Assembly: GCF_000956525.1 (NCBI RefSeq)
Contig: NZ_JYIW01000026.1
Location: 682,001-746,000 of the forward strand
DNA length: 64,000 nucleotides
Source: Microbacterium oxydans
GTDB lineage: Bacteria; Actinomycetota; Actinomycetes; Actinomycetales; Microbacteriaceae
Direction of reading: 5' to 3'
A program made the translations under genes and the position numbers. The first letter of the stretch is position 1; each line of letters opens with the position of its first letter. The notes beneath the pieces are model-generated. The model was not told the origin of the DNA. It did no database searches and saw only the letters and a list, made by a program, of their open reading frames with translations. Positions 55,668 through 63,890 of this stretch are shown in pieces.

Positions 55668-56032
55668 GAGGTCTCTCCTTCTTTGTTTAGACTCGCGAAT
55701 CCGTGTGACGCGCGAGCGCATTCATGAAGGAACGGATACGGCCGGATACGGGCGCGCGGGCATTCCCGCGAATCTCACCTGCGCTGGCCACCAGTAGAAA
55801 GCCACCCGACGTCGCTCGCCGAGGAACCCACCACAGGGGACCAGCTCTCCGCCGATCGCTCCATGAGTCGATATGAAATTGGTTCGGTTGACAGAACGCA
55901 ACCTCGTCCACACTACCAGCGTGGGCCGGAATTCCGGTGTTCCCGATGCCCGCGCGATTCCGTCACCACCCGGTCATCCGCTGTTCACGCGGACGTCGAC
56001 GGCACGTGGGGAGCATCCGGTGTGCTGTGGCG
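55668..56032. other. 365-bp intergenic region between pnp and the broken ugd gene
   Basis: No convincing gene on either strand. It should hold the pnp leader and the promoter of the divergent ugd. A hairpin CGCGGG-CATT-CCCGCG (55755-55770) lies about 90 nt before the pnp start. TTGACA at 55888-55893 on the plus strand is a good -35, but only CACTAC stands at the -10 distance. Confidence 0.5.
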
Positions 56033-57275
56033 ATGCGCATGTCAGTGATCGGATGCGGGTACCTCGGTGCCGTGCACGCCGCAGCCATGGCCTCGATCGG
56101 ACACGACGTGATCGGGATCGACGTCGATGAGCGGAAGGTCGCCGCGCTCTCGAACGGCACAGCGCCGTTCTTCGAGCCGCAGCTCGCGGAGCTCCTGCAA
56201 CAGGGGCTCGCCTCAGGTCGCCTGAGGTTCAGCAGCAGCATGGCGGATGCCCGTGGCGCTCGTGTGCACTTCGTGGCGGTCGGAACGCCGCAGGTCGCCG
56301 ACGGCCACGCCGCCGACCTCCGCTTCGTCGATGCGGCGATCCAGGAGCTGCTCCCCCACCTCGGTGACGGCGACGTCGTCGCCGGGAAGTCGACCGTGCC
56401 CGTGGGAACGGCTAGGCTGGGCGGTGCACGACACGCTCACACCCGATCGCCTCGTCGTCGGTGTTCCCGCGGGGCCGGACGGGGACAGCGCCGCCGACGT
56501 GCTGGCAGAGGTGTACGCACCCGCGATCGCCGGCGGGACCCCGTATCTGGTGACCGACCTCGCGACGGCTGAGCTGGTGAAGGGCGCCGCGAACGCGTTC
56601 CTCGCCACGAAGATCTCGTTCATCAACGCGATGGCGGAGATCGCCGAGGCGTCTGGCGCCGACGTCGCACTCCTCGCCGACGCGCTCGGCCACGACACCC
56701 GGATCGGCCGCCGATACCTCGGCTCCGGCATCGGCTTCGGCGGCGGATGCCTGCCGAAGGACATCAGGGCGTTCGCGGCTCGGGCCGAGGAACTCGGCAG
56801 AGGCGAGGCGGTCGGGTTCCTCCGCGAGGTCGACAAGATCAACCTCCGCCGCAGGGATCGTGCGGTGCAGCTGGTCATCGACGCACTCGGCGGGATGGTG
56901 TTCGGACGCCGGATCGCGGTGCTCGGCGCCGCGTTCAAGCCGTTCAGCGACGACATCCGCGACTCCCCCGCACTCGAGGTCGCTGTTCGGCTGCGCGGAC
57001 TCGGCGCCGATGTCGTCGTGACGGACCCCGCCGCGATCGACAACGCCCGTGCGATGCATCCGCAGCTCGGCTACGCGCAGGACCGTGACGAGGCGCTGCA
57101 GGATGCGGATGCCGTGGTCGTGGTGACCGAGTGGGACGAGTACCGACGAGAGATGTCGCCGGTGCACGCCGCGGGTCTGGTGCGGCGGCAGATCATCATC
57201 GACGGGCGCAACTGCCTCGACGCGGTGGCATGGCGCGCTGCCGGGTGGGACTACCGCGGCATGGGGCGCCGCTGA
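56033..57275 (+). pseudogene. ugd: UDP-glucose 6-dehydrogenase, broken by internal deletion and frameshift
   Basis: From the ATG at 56033 the N-terminal NAD domain reads normally (MSVIGCGYLGAVHAAAMASIG; VAVGTPQ; GKSTVPVGTA at about residue 125). Near 56415 the frame then fails. The homologous sequence resumes in another frame with WAVHDTLTPDRLVVGV and runs to the stop at 57275, including ELVKGAANAFLATKISFINA and the catalytic cysteine in GFGGGCLPKDI. About 27-30 residues that normally join these parts, including the NPEFLREG loop with active-site glutamates, are missing. The two halves can no longer make a whole enzyme. Confidence 0.8.
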
Positions 57276-57307
57276 GCGTCGCCTGACGCGGGCACGTGCT
57301 CCGAGGC

Positions 57308-58027
57308 TCAGCGCACGAAGCCTGACTGCACCCGTCCGCCCGCGCGGTCGAGCTCCTGTTCGACCCGCGTCGCGAACGCCTCGAAGTCGCGGTCGAGCAA
57401 GGGCTGCGCCAGCGCCTCAGCGCGGTCCACGCTCAGCTCGCGCAGTCTGCGCGGAAGGTACTTGCCGGCGCCGATCCACCGACGCTCGGTGAGCAGCATC
57501 AGTTCGGCGATCCGCTCGAAGAGCAGTCCTGCCACGACCTGCCGCTCCAGCGGGTCCCGTGAGTCGCGCAGGTCGTCGAGCTGGTCCGTGATGACGTAGC
57601 GGCGCAGATCCAGCTCGTGCGGATCGACGGCCGGTCCAGCGGAGAGCGCGCGAGCCCACTGCATCCGAAGCGCTGCGAGGGCGTCTCCTCCCCTGACCTC
57701 GACACCTTCCACGAGCATGTGCACGATCACCGGCCGGAACTGCGCGAGGCCCCGACCGGCCCACTCCTCGTATCCCTGCGGCGTGTACGCGAACACCTCG
57801 AAGAACTCGTCCTCGAACTCGAACCCGCCGGCGAGTGCCTGGCGATCCTCACCGAGTGGGCCCTCGCCGAACCGGCTGCCCGTGAACACGTCGGCGCCGA
57901 TGAGGAGCAGGTCGATGTCGCTCGTGCGCGTGCGATTGCCTCGAGCCGTGCTTCCGGCCACGACCGCGATGGCCGCAGCCGGGAAGTGCGCTTCGATGAA
58001 CCGTTCGACGACCTGCCTGTACTGCAT
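57308..58027 (-). CDS. Nucleotidyltransferase-fold (Pol beta superfamily) protein
   Basis: 239 residues. The N-terminal minimal nucleotidyltransferase motif GSTARGNRTRTSDIDLLLIG (residues about 26-45) has the G-S and D-x-D elements intact, with a later acidic residue in FEVFAYTP. A helical C-terminal domain follows. It could be an aminoglycoside-type adenylyltransferase or the catalytic part of a toxin-antitoxin MNT protein; no HEPN partner is adjacent, so neither is favoured. TATGCT is 7 nt before the ATG. Confidence 0.7.
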   Translation of the reverse strand: MQYRQVVERFIEAHFPAAAIAVVAGSTARGNRTRTSDIDLLLIGADVFTGSRFGEGPLGEDRQALAGGFEFEDEFFEVFAYTPQGYEEWAGRGLAQFRPVIVHMLVEGVEVRGGDALAALRMQWARALSAGPAVDPHELDLRRYVITDQLDDLRDSRDPLERQVVAGLLFERIAELMLLTERRWIGAGKYLPRRLRELSVDRAEALAQPLLDRDFEAFATRVEQELDRAGGRVQSGFVR

Positions 58028-58034
58028 GCCTCAC

Positions 58035-58040
58035 AGCATA
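58035..58040 (-). promoter_or_regulatory. -10 hexamer of the nucleotidyltransferase gene
   Basis: Minus-strand TATGCT, then GTGAGGC and the ATG at 58027. Confidence 0.45.
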
Positions 58041-58055
58041 GGAAGCCAGCCCGGC

Positions 58056-60011
58056 TCAGCTCACCGCCACACCCTTCGCTGCCGACGAGCGGCCGAGGTA
58101 CACGTAGTCGCGGTGCTTCGCCGATCTGCCGTCACCCGCCGCACGACCGTGCATCCGTCGCCAGACCCACGGCAACGCGTGTCGGCGCCACCACACGCCT
58201 GTGCTGATCGCCTCGTGCTCATGCATCGCCGCATCCAACGCACCGAGCGCGTCGGCGTGGGGTACACCGAGCACCTCACCCACCCGGTACGCCAGGAACC
58301 GGTGTCCGCGGCTGCTGAGATGCACCAGGTCCTCACCCCAGTTCGGCCGATCGCGCAGCGTGGGGTGCAGGTCGGTATCGATCAGGATCGCGCCCGTCCG
58401 CGCAGCCACTCCGGCGAGCGCGGTCGCGAATGCCGCGAATCGTGCGGTGTAGATGCCGGCTGCGCGCCGTCCGGGGAGGAACGGGGTCAGCAGCACGACG
58501 TCGGCGCCGATGGCACGCAGTCGCGCAACTGCATGCTCCACCTGCAGCGCGAGCGCGGGGATGTCTGCGCGGTGCTTCACCAGATCGTTCGCGCCGATCA
58601 GGATCGAGACGAGGTCGGGCCGGAGCTCGATCGCTCGCTCGAGCTGCGTGCCGCACACGTCCGATACCCGCTTCGAACGGATCGCGAGGTTCGCGTAGTG
58701 CAGTCCGCCCCGCGCCGCGAGGAGCATCGCCAGGCGGTCGGCCCACCCGCGGAGCGCGCCGTCCGGTGCCGGGTCGCACAGTCCCTCGGTAAGCGAATCG
58801 CCCAGGGCGACGTATCGGTGCCACCGATTCACCACCGGCGGCTGAGGAGGCTCCGGTCGCACACTGCGGCGAGCGCGGAGAGCCCCGTCGACCTCGTGCA
58901 GACTGCGCGCCTCCTCGTAGTGGCCGAGGAGCTGATCGCACACGCTCGCCCACGATCGGTGCTGCACAGCGGCATGCCCGGCCTCACCGAATGCGCGGCG
59001 CTTGCGTGCGTCTCCGGCGAGATCTGCCACTCGCATGCGCAGGTCGTCCAGGTCTCCCGGTCGGTACAGCCAGCCGTCGATGCCCATGCGCACCAGGTCC
59101 AGCGGGCCTCCACGTCCAGTGGCGACGACAGGGACACCGCTGGCGTGCGCCTCCTGCAGCGTCTGCCCGAAGGTCTCGCTCTCACCGGGGTGCACGAACA
59201 CGTCGAAGGAAGCCATGGCCGCGGCGAGCGCGTCTCCGCCCAGCTGGCCGAGGAACACCGCCTGCGGCAGCAGCGACTCAAGGCGCCCCCTGCTCGGCCC
59301 GTCCCCGACGATGACCAGTCGGACCCCGGGGATCGACTGCAACGCCGCGAGGTCTTCGACCTGCTTCTCGGGTGCGAGACGGCCGACATAGCCGATCACG
59401 ACGTCGCCACCCGGCTGACCTGCTCGCCATTCGGTGCGGAGCGCATCATCACGACGCATCGGCTGGAAGCGTTCGGCATCCACACCTCTCCCCCAGCGGC
59501 GCAGGCGGTCGACGCCGAGGCGTTCGAGCTGCTGCGCGGACTCCGTCGACGGTGCGAGGGTCAGCGTCGCCCGTCGGTGCAGGCGGGCGATATGCGTCTG
59601 GGCGATGCCGGTGGTCACGGCGACGCGGTAGCGTTCGGCGTACGCCGCGACATCGGTCTGGTACGCCGCCACCGACGGCACCGCGAGCCGCTCGGCGGCC
59701 AGCACCCCGCGCCAGCCGAGCGCGAAGGGCGATGCGAGGTGCACGACATCCGGTCGGAAGCGGTGCAGCGATGCCGCGACCCGGTACGCGGGCGAGGTCC
59801 CGACCCGCACGTTGCGGTATCCGGGGAGCGCGAGGCTCGGGATCGGCTCGATCCTTGCACCCGTCACCTCACTCGGCATGCCGACGGCGGCAGGCGCGAT
59901 GACGTGCGCCTGATGCCCGGTGCGTTCGAGGTGACGCAGGATCTGCAGCACTGATCCGGTGACACCGTTCATGTGGGGAAGGAAGGACTCCGTCACGATG
60001 GCGACTCTCAC
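58056..60011 (-). CDS. Fusion of GT4 glycosyltransferase and SGNH/GDSL hydrolase
   Basis: 651 residues from a GTG at 60011. Residues 1 to about 370 are a GT4 glycosyltransferase: start VRVAIVTESFLPHMNGVTGS, GYVGRLAPEKQVEDL, and the donor motif HPGESETFGQTLQEAHASG. After a Pro/Arg linker, residues from about 395 form an SGNH hydrolase with GDSLTEG near residue 400, GANDLVKH, and the D-x2-H pair in DLVHLSSRGH; the catalytic elements are retained. The two activities suggest glycosylation and deacylation of one envelope glycolipid or glycan. A sequencing artefact is unlikely because the frame is continuous. Confidence 0.85.
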   Translation of the reverse strand: MRVAIVTESFLPHMNGVTGSVLQILRHLERTGHQAHVIAPAAVGMPSEVTGARIEPIPSLALPGYRNVRVGTSPAYRVAASLHRFRPDVVHLASPFALGWRGVLAAERLAVPSVAAYQTDVAAYAERYRVAVTTGIAQTHIARLHRRATLTLAPSTESAQQLERLGVDRLRRWGRGVDAERFQPMRRDDALRTEWRAGQPGGDVVIGYVGRLAPEKQVEDLAALQSIPGVRLVIVGDGPSRGRLESLLPQAVFLGQLGGDALAAAMASFDVFVHPGESETFGQTLQEAHASGVPVVATGRGGPLDLVRMGIDGWLYRPGDLDDLRMRVADLAGDARKRRAFGEAGHAAVQHRSWASVCDQLLGHYEEARSLHEVDGALRARRSVRPEPPQPPVVNRWHRYVALGDSLTEGLCDPAPDGALRGWADRLAMLLAARGGLHYANLAIRSKRVSDVCGTQLERAIELRPDLVSILIGANDLVKHRADIPALALQVEHAVARLRAIGADVVLLTPFLPGRRAAGIYTARFAAFATALAGVAARTGAILIDTDLHPTLRDRPNWGEDLVHLSSRGHRFLAYRVGEVLGVPHADALGALDAAMHEHEAISTGVWWRRHALPWVWRRMHGRAAGDGRSAKHRDYVYLGRSSAAKGVAVS

Positions 60012-60144
60012 ATCCCCAGGATGGCGGCGGTCGCCGTGCGGGACGGGCGATTCCAGGCGCCTGCACCAGATGTTCACCGGATGCTGGATCGCCCGTCACC
60101 GGTTATCCGCCGGTTGGTTCCCGTTCACCCGGCGGAGGCACTGT

Positions 60145-60735
60145 GTGCGTGTGCCTGTCGAACTCCTCGCCGCGACCCCGACCGGCCCTTGGAGTCTCGC
60201 GCTGATGGCGCTCCTCGTGCTGGGTGACGCGTTCTTCGTCGTGATCCCAGGGGAGATCGCCGTCACCGCTCTCGGCGCACTCGCTGTGAGCAGCGGCACC
60301 CCTCCGCTGTGGGCCGTCATCCTCTGCGCCGCCGCAGCTGCCATGCTCGGCGACACGGCCTGCTACCTGATCGGACGCTTCGTCGGCATCGAACGCTGGC
60401 GCTGGATGCGCGCACCGCGGGTCCGGCAGGCACTGTCCTGGGCACAGCGGCGTCTCGACACCGGCACGGCGACCGTGCTGTTCACGGCACGGTTCGTGCC
60501 CTTCGCGCGGCTGGCGATCAACCTGGTCGCCGGGGCATCCCGCATCCATCCACCGCGCTATTTCGCAGTGGTGGCCCTCGCCGCGACCGGCTGGGCCGCG
60601 TACCAGGCGGCGGTCGGGGCGGCGATCGCCGCGATCCTTCCCGGTGGCCCGCTCGTGGCGATCCCGGTGTCGATCGTGGTCGCGATCGGCATCGGGCTGT
60701 TGATCGATCTGGGCACCCGCCGTCCCCGCAGGTGA
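60145..60735 (+). CDS. DedA-family (SNARE-associated) membrane protein
   Basis: 196 residues from a GTG at 60145, chosen because GGAGG lies 6 nt upstream; the longer frame overlaps the divergent glycosyltransferase. Features are a re-entrant-loop region (VVIPGEIAVTALGALAVSSG), TACYLIGRFVGIERW and FTARFVPFARLAINLVAGASR, the conserved R-F-x-P segment. DedA proteins move or flip lipid carriers such as undecaprenyl phosphate or phosphatidylethanolamine; the specific role is unknown. About five membrane segments. Confidence 0.88.
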   Translation: MRVPVELLAATPTGPWSLALMALLVLGDAFFVVIPGEIAVTALGALAVSSGTPPLWAVILCAAAAAMLGDTACYLIGRFVGIERWRWMRAPRVRQALSWAQRRLDTGTATVLFTARFVPFARLAINLVAGASRIHPPRYFAVVALAATGWAAYQAAVGAAIAAILPGGPLVAIPVSIVVAIGIGLLIDLGTRRPRR

Positions 60736-60760
60736 AGCCCCTCTCACAACCGCCGTGCTC

Positions 60761-60766
60761 TAGGCT
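60761..60766 (+). promoter_or_regulatory. -10 hexamer of the DUF5302 gene
   Basis: TAGGCT, 7 nt before the ATG at 60774. Confidence 0.5.
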
Positions 60767-60773
60767 GGCGGAC

Positions 60774-60950
60774 ATGAGCACCGAAGAAGGCGCCACCTCC
60801 TCAGAGGAGATGAAGCGCAAGTTCAAGGAAGCGCTCGAGAAGAAGAACGCGCACCACCGGCAGGGCGAGTCCCACCTCGACGGCGACTCCGCCGTGCACG
60901 GTGCCGCAGCTCCGCAGACGCGGCGCGAGTTCCGACGCAAGAGCGGTTGA
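60774..60950 (+). CDS. DUF5302-family small protein
   Basis: 58 residues from the ATG at 60774. It is highly charged and probably disordered: KRKFKEALEKKNAHHRQGE in the middle and the family ending FRRKSG. DUF5302 is confined to actinobacteria and has no known function. It follows the DedA gene by 38 bp but has its own -10, and a perfect terminator closes it. Confidence 0.82.
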   Translation: MSTEEGATSSEEMKRKFKEALEKKNAHHRQGESHLDGDSAVHGAAAPQTRREFRRKSG

Positions 60951-60956
60951 CCACAC

Positions 60957-60992
60957 GGATGCGGGAGCCGAATCGCTTCGGCTCCCGCATCC
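60957..60992. terminator. Strong bidirectional hairpin between the DUF5302 and dctA genes
   Basis: Perfect 16-bp stem GGATGCGGGAGCCGAA / TTCGGCTCCCGCATCC with loop TCGC, between convergent genes. Confidence 0.85.
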
Positions 60993-61019
60993 CTCATCAG
61001 CCCCTTCTCGGAGGAGCGG

Positions 61020-62462
61020 TCACTGCTGTGCGGCGCGAGCGCGAGCCCTCGCCTCCTTGGCCTCCATCTCGGTCAGCGCGGAGTCCTTGAGTTCCTGCAC
61101 ATCCGCAGCGTCCTGTCCCGTGCTCATGCCGTGATCGTCGACGCCGTCGAGCTGCGACTCGTCGAACGGCAGCGCACCGCTGAGCACCTGACGCACCCGA
61201 TCACGATCGATCTGCTTCGTCCAGGTGCCGATCAGCAGGGTCGCGACCGCGTTGCCGGTGAAGTTGGTGAGCGCTCGGCCCTCGGACATGAAGCGGTCGA
61301 TGCCGACGATCACGCCGACGCCGTCGACCAGGTCGGGACGGTACGCCTGCAGACCACCGGCGAGGGTGGCGAGTCCGGCACCGGTGACCCCGGCAGCACC
61401 CTTGCTCGCGATGATCATGAACACGAGCAGACCGATCTGCTCGCCGATCGACATCGGCTGGCCCATCCCCGTGGCGATGAACAGCGACGCCATGGTGAGG
61501 TAGATCGCCGTGCCATCGAGGTTGAACGAGTAGCCGGTCGGGACCGTGATGCCGACGACGGGCTTGGAGACGCCGACGTGCTCCATCTTCGCGATCAGCC
61601 TCGGCAGTGCCGACTCCGACGACGAGGTGCCGACGATCAGCAGGTATTCGCGACCGAGGTACTTGATCAGGCTGAAGATGTTCACCCTGGTCACAGCCCA
61701 CAGCAGCGTGCCGAGGACGGCGACGATGAAGAGGATGCAGGTGATGTAGAACGCGATCATCAGGGTGCCGAGGCTCCAGATCGCGGCGATGCCCGTCTTG
61801 CCGACGACCGCGGCGATGGCACCGAATGCGCCGATCGGGGCAAGCCAGAGGATCATGCCCAGGATGCGGAACACGAGCTTCTGCAGGTGCTTGACCGCGT
61901 CCATGATCGGGGCTCCTCGGCCGCCGAGTCCCTGCAGCGCGAAGCCGACGAGCAGTGCGATGAACAGCACCTGCAGCACGCTCTCACCCGTGAAGGCGCC
62001 GAAGAACGTGGCGGGGATGATCCCGAGGATGAACTCCGTCGTGGTCTTCGCCTCGGTCGTGCCGGTGGGGTCGTACTCCGACGACGCCATGTCGAGCCCA
62101 GCACCCGGGTGGATGATGTTGCCGACCACCAGACCGATCGCGAGCGCGAAGGTCGACATCAGCATGAAGTACAGCAGCGCGAGGCCGCCGATCTTGCCGA
62201 CGGTCGCGGCCTTGGCGATGGATCCGACCCCCACCACGATCGTGCAGAAGATGATCGGGGCGATCATCATCTTGATCAGGGCCACGAAGCCCTTGCCGAG
62301 CGGTTCCATCGCCTGCCCCACCTGGGGCCAGATGAGCCCGACCAGGGCACCGAGCACGACGGCGATGATCACCGACACGTACAGCCAGGTGTGGCGATCC
62401 CAGGACTGCTTGTTCCGCCGCCAGTGGAACCCGGGAAGTGTGAACCCCGTCGTGATGGCCAT
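61020..62462 (-). CDS. dctA: C4-dicarboxylate:cation symporter (DctA family)
   Basis: 480 residues from the ATG at 62462 with GGAGGAGAC before it; the upstream frame overlaps the regulator region and is rejected. A DAACS-family fold with eight helices and two re-entrant loops is seen: the serine-rich loop GTSSSESALPRL and the substrate region GYSFNLDGTAIYLTMASLFIA. It imports succinate, fumarate, malate or similar acids. It is divergent from a DcuS/CitA-type two-component system, which probably switches it on. Confidence 0.92.
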   Translation of the reverse strand: MAITTGFTLPGFHWRRNKQSWDRHTWLYVSVIIAVVLGALVGLIWPQVGQAMEPLGKGFVALIKMMIAPIIFCTIVVGVGSIAKAATVGKIGGLALLYFMLMSTFALAIGLVVGNIIHPGAGLDMASSEYDPTGTTEAKTTTEFILGIIPATFFGAFTGESVLQVLFIALLVGFALQGLGGRGAPIMDAVKHLQKLVFRILGMILWLAPIGAFGAIAAVVGKTGIAAIWSLGTLMIAFYITCILFIVAVLGTLLWAVTRVNIFSLIKYLGREYLLIVGTSSSESALPRLIAKMEHVGVSKPVVGITVPTGYSFNLDGTAIYLTMASLFIATGMGQPMSIGEQIGLLVFMIIASKGAAGVTGAGLATLAGGLQAYRPDLVDGVGVIVGIDRFMSEGRALTNFTGNAVATLLIGTWTKQIDRDRVRQVLSGALPFDESQLDGVDDHGMSTGQDAADVQELKDSALTEMEAKEARARARAAQQ

Positions 62463-62565
62463 GTCTCCTCCTTGAATCATGAACGTCTTCGTCTCATGCC
62501 CGTCAGCGTCAGCGCTGCCCGGTGCACCCACCGTCGCCGACTTCACATGACGGCACCATTTGTGG

Positions 62566-62595
62566 TCGTATTGGTCACGACCGCGACCAATACGA
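62566..62595. promoter_or_regulatory. Perfect 11-bp inverted repeat between dctA and the sensor kinase gene
   Basis: TCGTATTGGTC (62566-62576), 8-nt spacer, GACCAATACGA (62585-62595). It lies between the two divergent starts at 62462 and 62607 and is a good candidate binding site for the response regulator that begins at 63887. Confidence 0.65.
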
Positions 62596-62606
62596 TCGGA
62601 GCTGCG

Positions 62607-63890
62607 ATGGGGTCTGCCACGACGACCCGCAGTGCCGCGTCCCGGGTGTTCCTGGTGCTGCTGCTCGTGTCGCTCCTCATCGGTGCGCTCGTCGCGGTGT
62701 TCCTCGTCGTCGAGGCGCAGCGGGCGACGCATGCGGAGGCCGAGCGGGTGACCGCCACCACCGCCGTCACCATCGCGGCATCACCGGCGGTCGCCGCTGC
62801 GCTCGGGGATGCGGACACGGATGCCGCGACCCGGGTGCTGGAACCGTACGCGCTCGACGTGATCGACGCAGCTGACCTCGATTTCGTCACGATCATGACC
62901 GCGGACGGCATCCGCGTCACGCATCCCGACGTCGACCAGATCGGCGAGCGGTACCTCGGTACGATCCCGAACAGCCCGAGGATGCTCACCGAGGTCTTCA
63001 CCGGGACGCTCGGCCCATCCGTCCGCACCATCGTTCCCGTGACAGACGACCGCGGCGAACTGCTCGGTTGGGTCGCGGCCGGGGTGACCACGGAGACCAT
63101 CTCGGAGACGCTGGCGCGCCGACTGCCGCTCTCGCTCGGCATCACGGTCGGACTCGTCACGGTCGGCGCGCTCGGTGCCTGGGTGGCGAGACGGGTGACC
63201 CGACGCATCGCGGGCGATCTGCCGCCGGGACAGGTGCGCGACGCGGTCTCGTCGTACGAGTCGATCCGCACGCTCGGCGAGGCGCTACGTGCTCAGACGC
63301 ACGAGCACGGCAACAGGATGCACACCGCAGTCGCGCTGCTGGAGCTTGGTCGAACCGGCGAGGCGATCGAGATCCTCACCGAGACGTCACGGCAGAGCCA
63401 GTCGTTGGTCGATCAGGTGACCGCACGGCGGCACGGCGACCCGGTCGTCGGGGCACTCCTGCTCGGCAAGGCATCGCAGGCGAAGGAGCGCGGCATCGAT
63501 TGGCGGGTGCACATCGAACCGGAGACCCCGCGATCCCCGCTCTCGACGGTCGACAGCGTGTCGGTGCTCGGGAACCTGATCGACAACGCGATGGATGCTG
63601 CGGCGGAGTCGTCCGAACGATGGGTCTCGGTGGCTTTGCGTCCTGCCGATGACGGAGGCGTCGTGCTCGAGGTCGCCGACAGCGGCGCCGGCGTGCCGGA
63701 GCACCTGCGCGAGCAGATCTTCGCGTCGGGGTTCTCGACGAAGCCCGCCGGCGGGGATGGACGCGGCGTCGGGCTCGCTCTCGTGCGTTCAGTCGTCACC
63801 GGCGCCGGCGGGTCGGTCACGCTCATGTCAGAGCCCACCATGTTCCGGGTCGTCCTCCCGGCGGCGACCGACCAACGGAGGAAGCCGTGA
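62607..63890 (+). CDS. Sensor histidine kinase, DcuS/CitA family
   Basis: 427 residues from the ATG at 62607 (GGAG upstream), preferred over 62547 because the inverted repeat would otherwise be coding. A first membrane helix (about residues 13-35), an extracellular PAS-like/cache sensor domain (about 40-165) and a second helix (LSLGITVGLVTVGALGAWVA) lead directly to the kinase; no cytoplasmic PAS is evident. The H-box THEHGNRMHTAVALLELG, N-box LGNLIDNAMDAA, and G-boxes DSGAGVPE and GRGVGLALV are intact. It should sense external C4-dicarboxylates or citrate. The stop overlaps the response regulator start (GTGA). Confidence 0.9.
   Translation: MGSATTTRSAASRVFLVLLLVSLLIGALVAVFLVVEAQRATHAEAERVTATTAVTIAASPAVAAALGDADTDAATRVLEPYALDVIDAADLDFVTIMTADGIRVTHPDVDQIGERYLGTIPNSPRMLTEVFTGTLGPSVRTIVPVTDDRGELLGWVAAGVTTETISETLARRLPLSLGITVGLVTVGALGAWVARRVTRRIAGDLPPGQVRDAVSSYESIRTLGEALRAQTHEHGNRMHTAVALLELGRTGEAIEILTETSRQSQSLVDQVTARRHGDPVVGALLLGKASQAKERGIDWRVHIEPETPRSPLSTVDSVSVLGNLIDNAMDAAAESSERWVSVALRPADDGGVVLEVADSGAGVPEHLREQIFASGFSTKPAGGDGRGVGLALVRSVVTGAGGSVTLMSEPTMFRVVLPAATDQRRKP

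Noticed and set aside
53580..55727. 715-codon plus-strand frame opposite pnp
   Set aside because: Antisense shadow with biased Arg/Asp/Gly/Val composition.
56415..57275. Downstream half of ugd as an independent gene from a GTG near 56423, with TAGGCT just before it
   Set aside because: TAGGCT-5 nt-GTG looks like a leaderless start, but the sequence lies at the deletion junction inside a conserved enzyme and the product would lack the NAD-binding domain. More likely coincidence.
57308..58027. MNT/HEPN toxin-antitoxin pair around the nucleotidyltransferase
   Set aside because: No HEPN gene is adjacent; neighbours are the broken ugd and the GT-SGNH fusion, so the pairing is unsupported.
61131..62606. 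Upstream extension of the sensor kinase frame over dctA
   Set aside because: The extension is antisense to dctA; the kinase start at 62607 has a ribosome site and leaves the inverted repeat non-coding.
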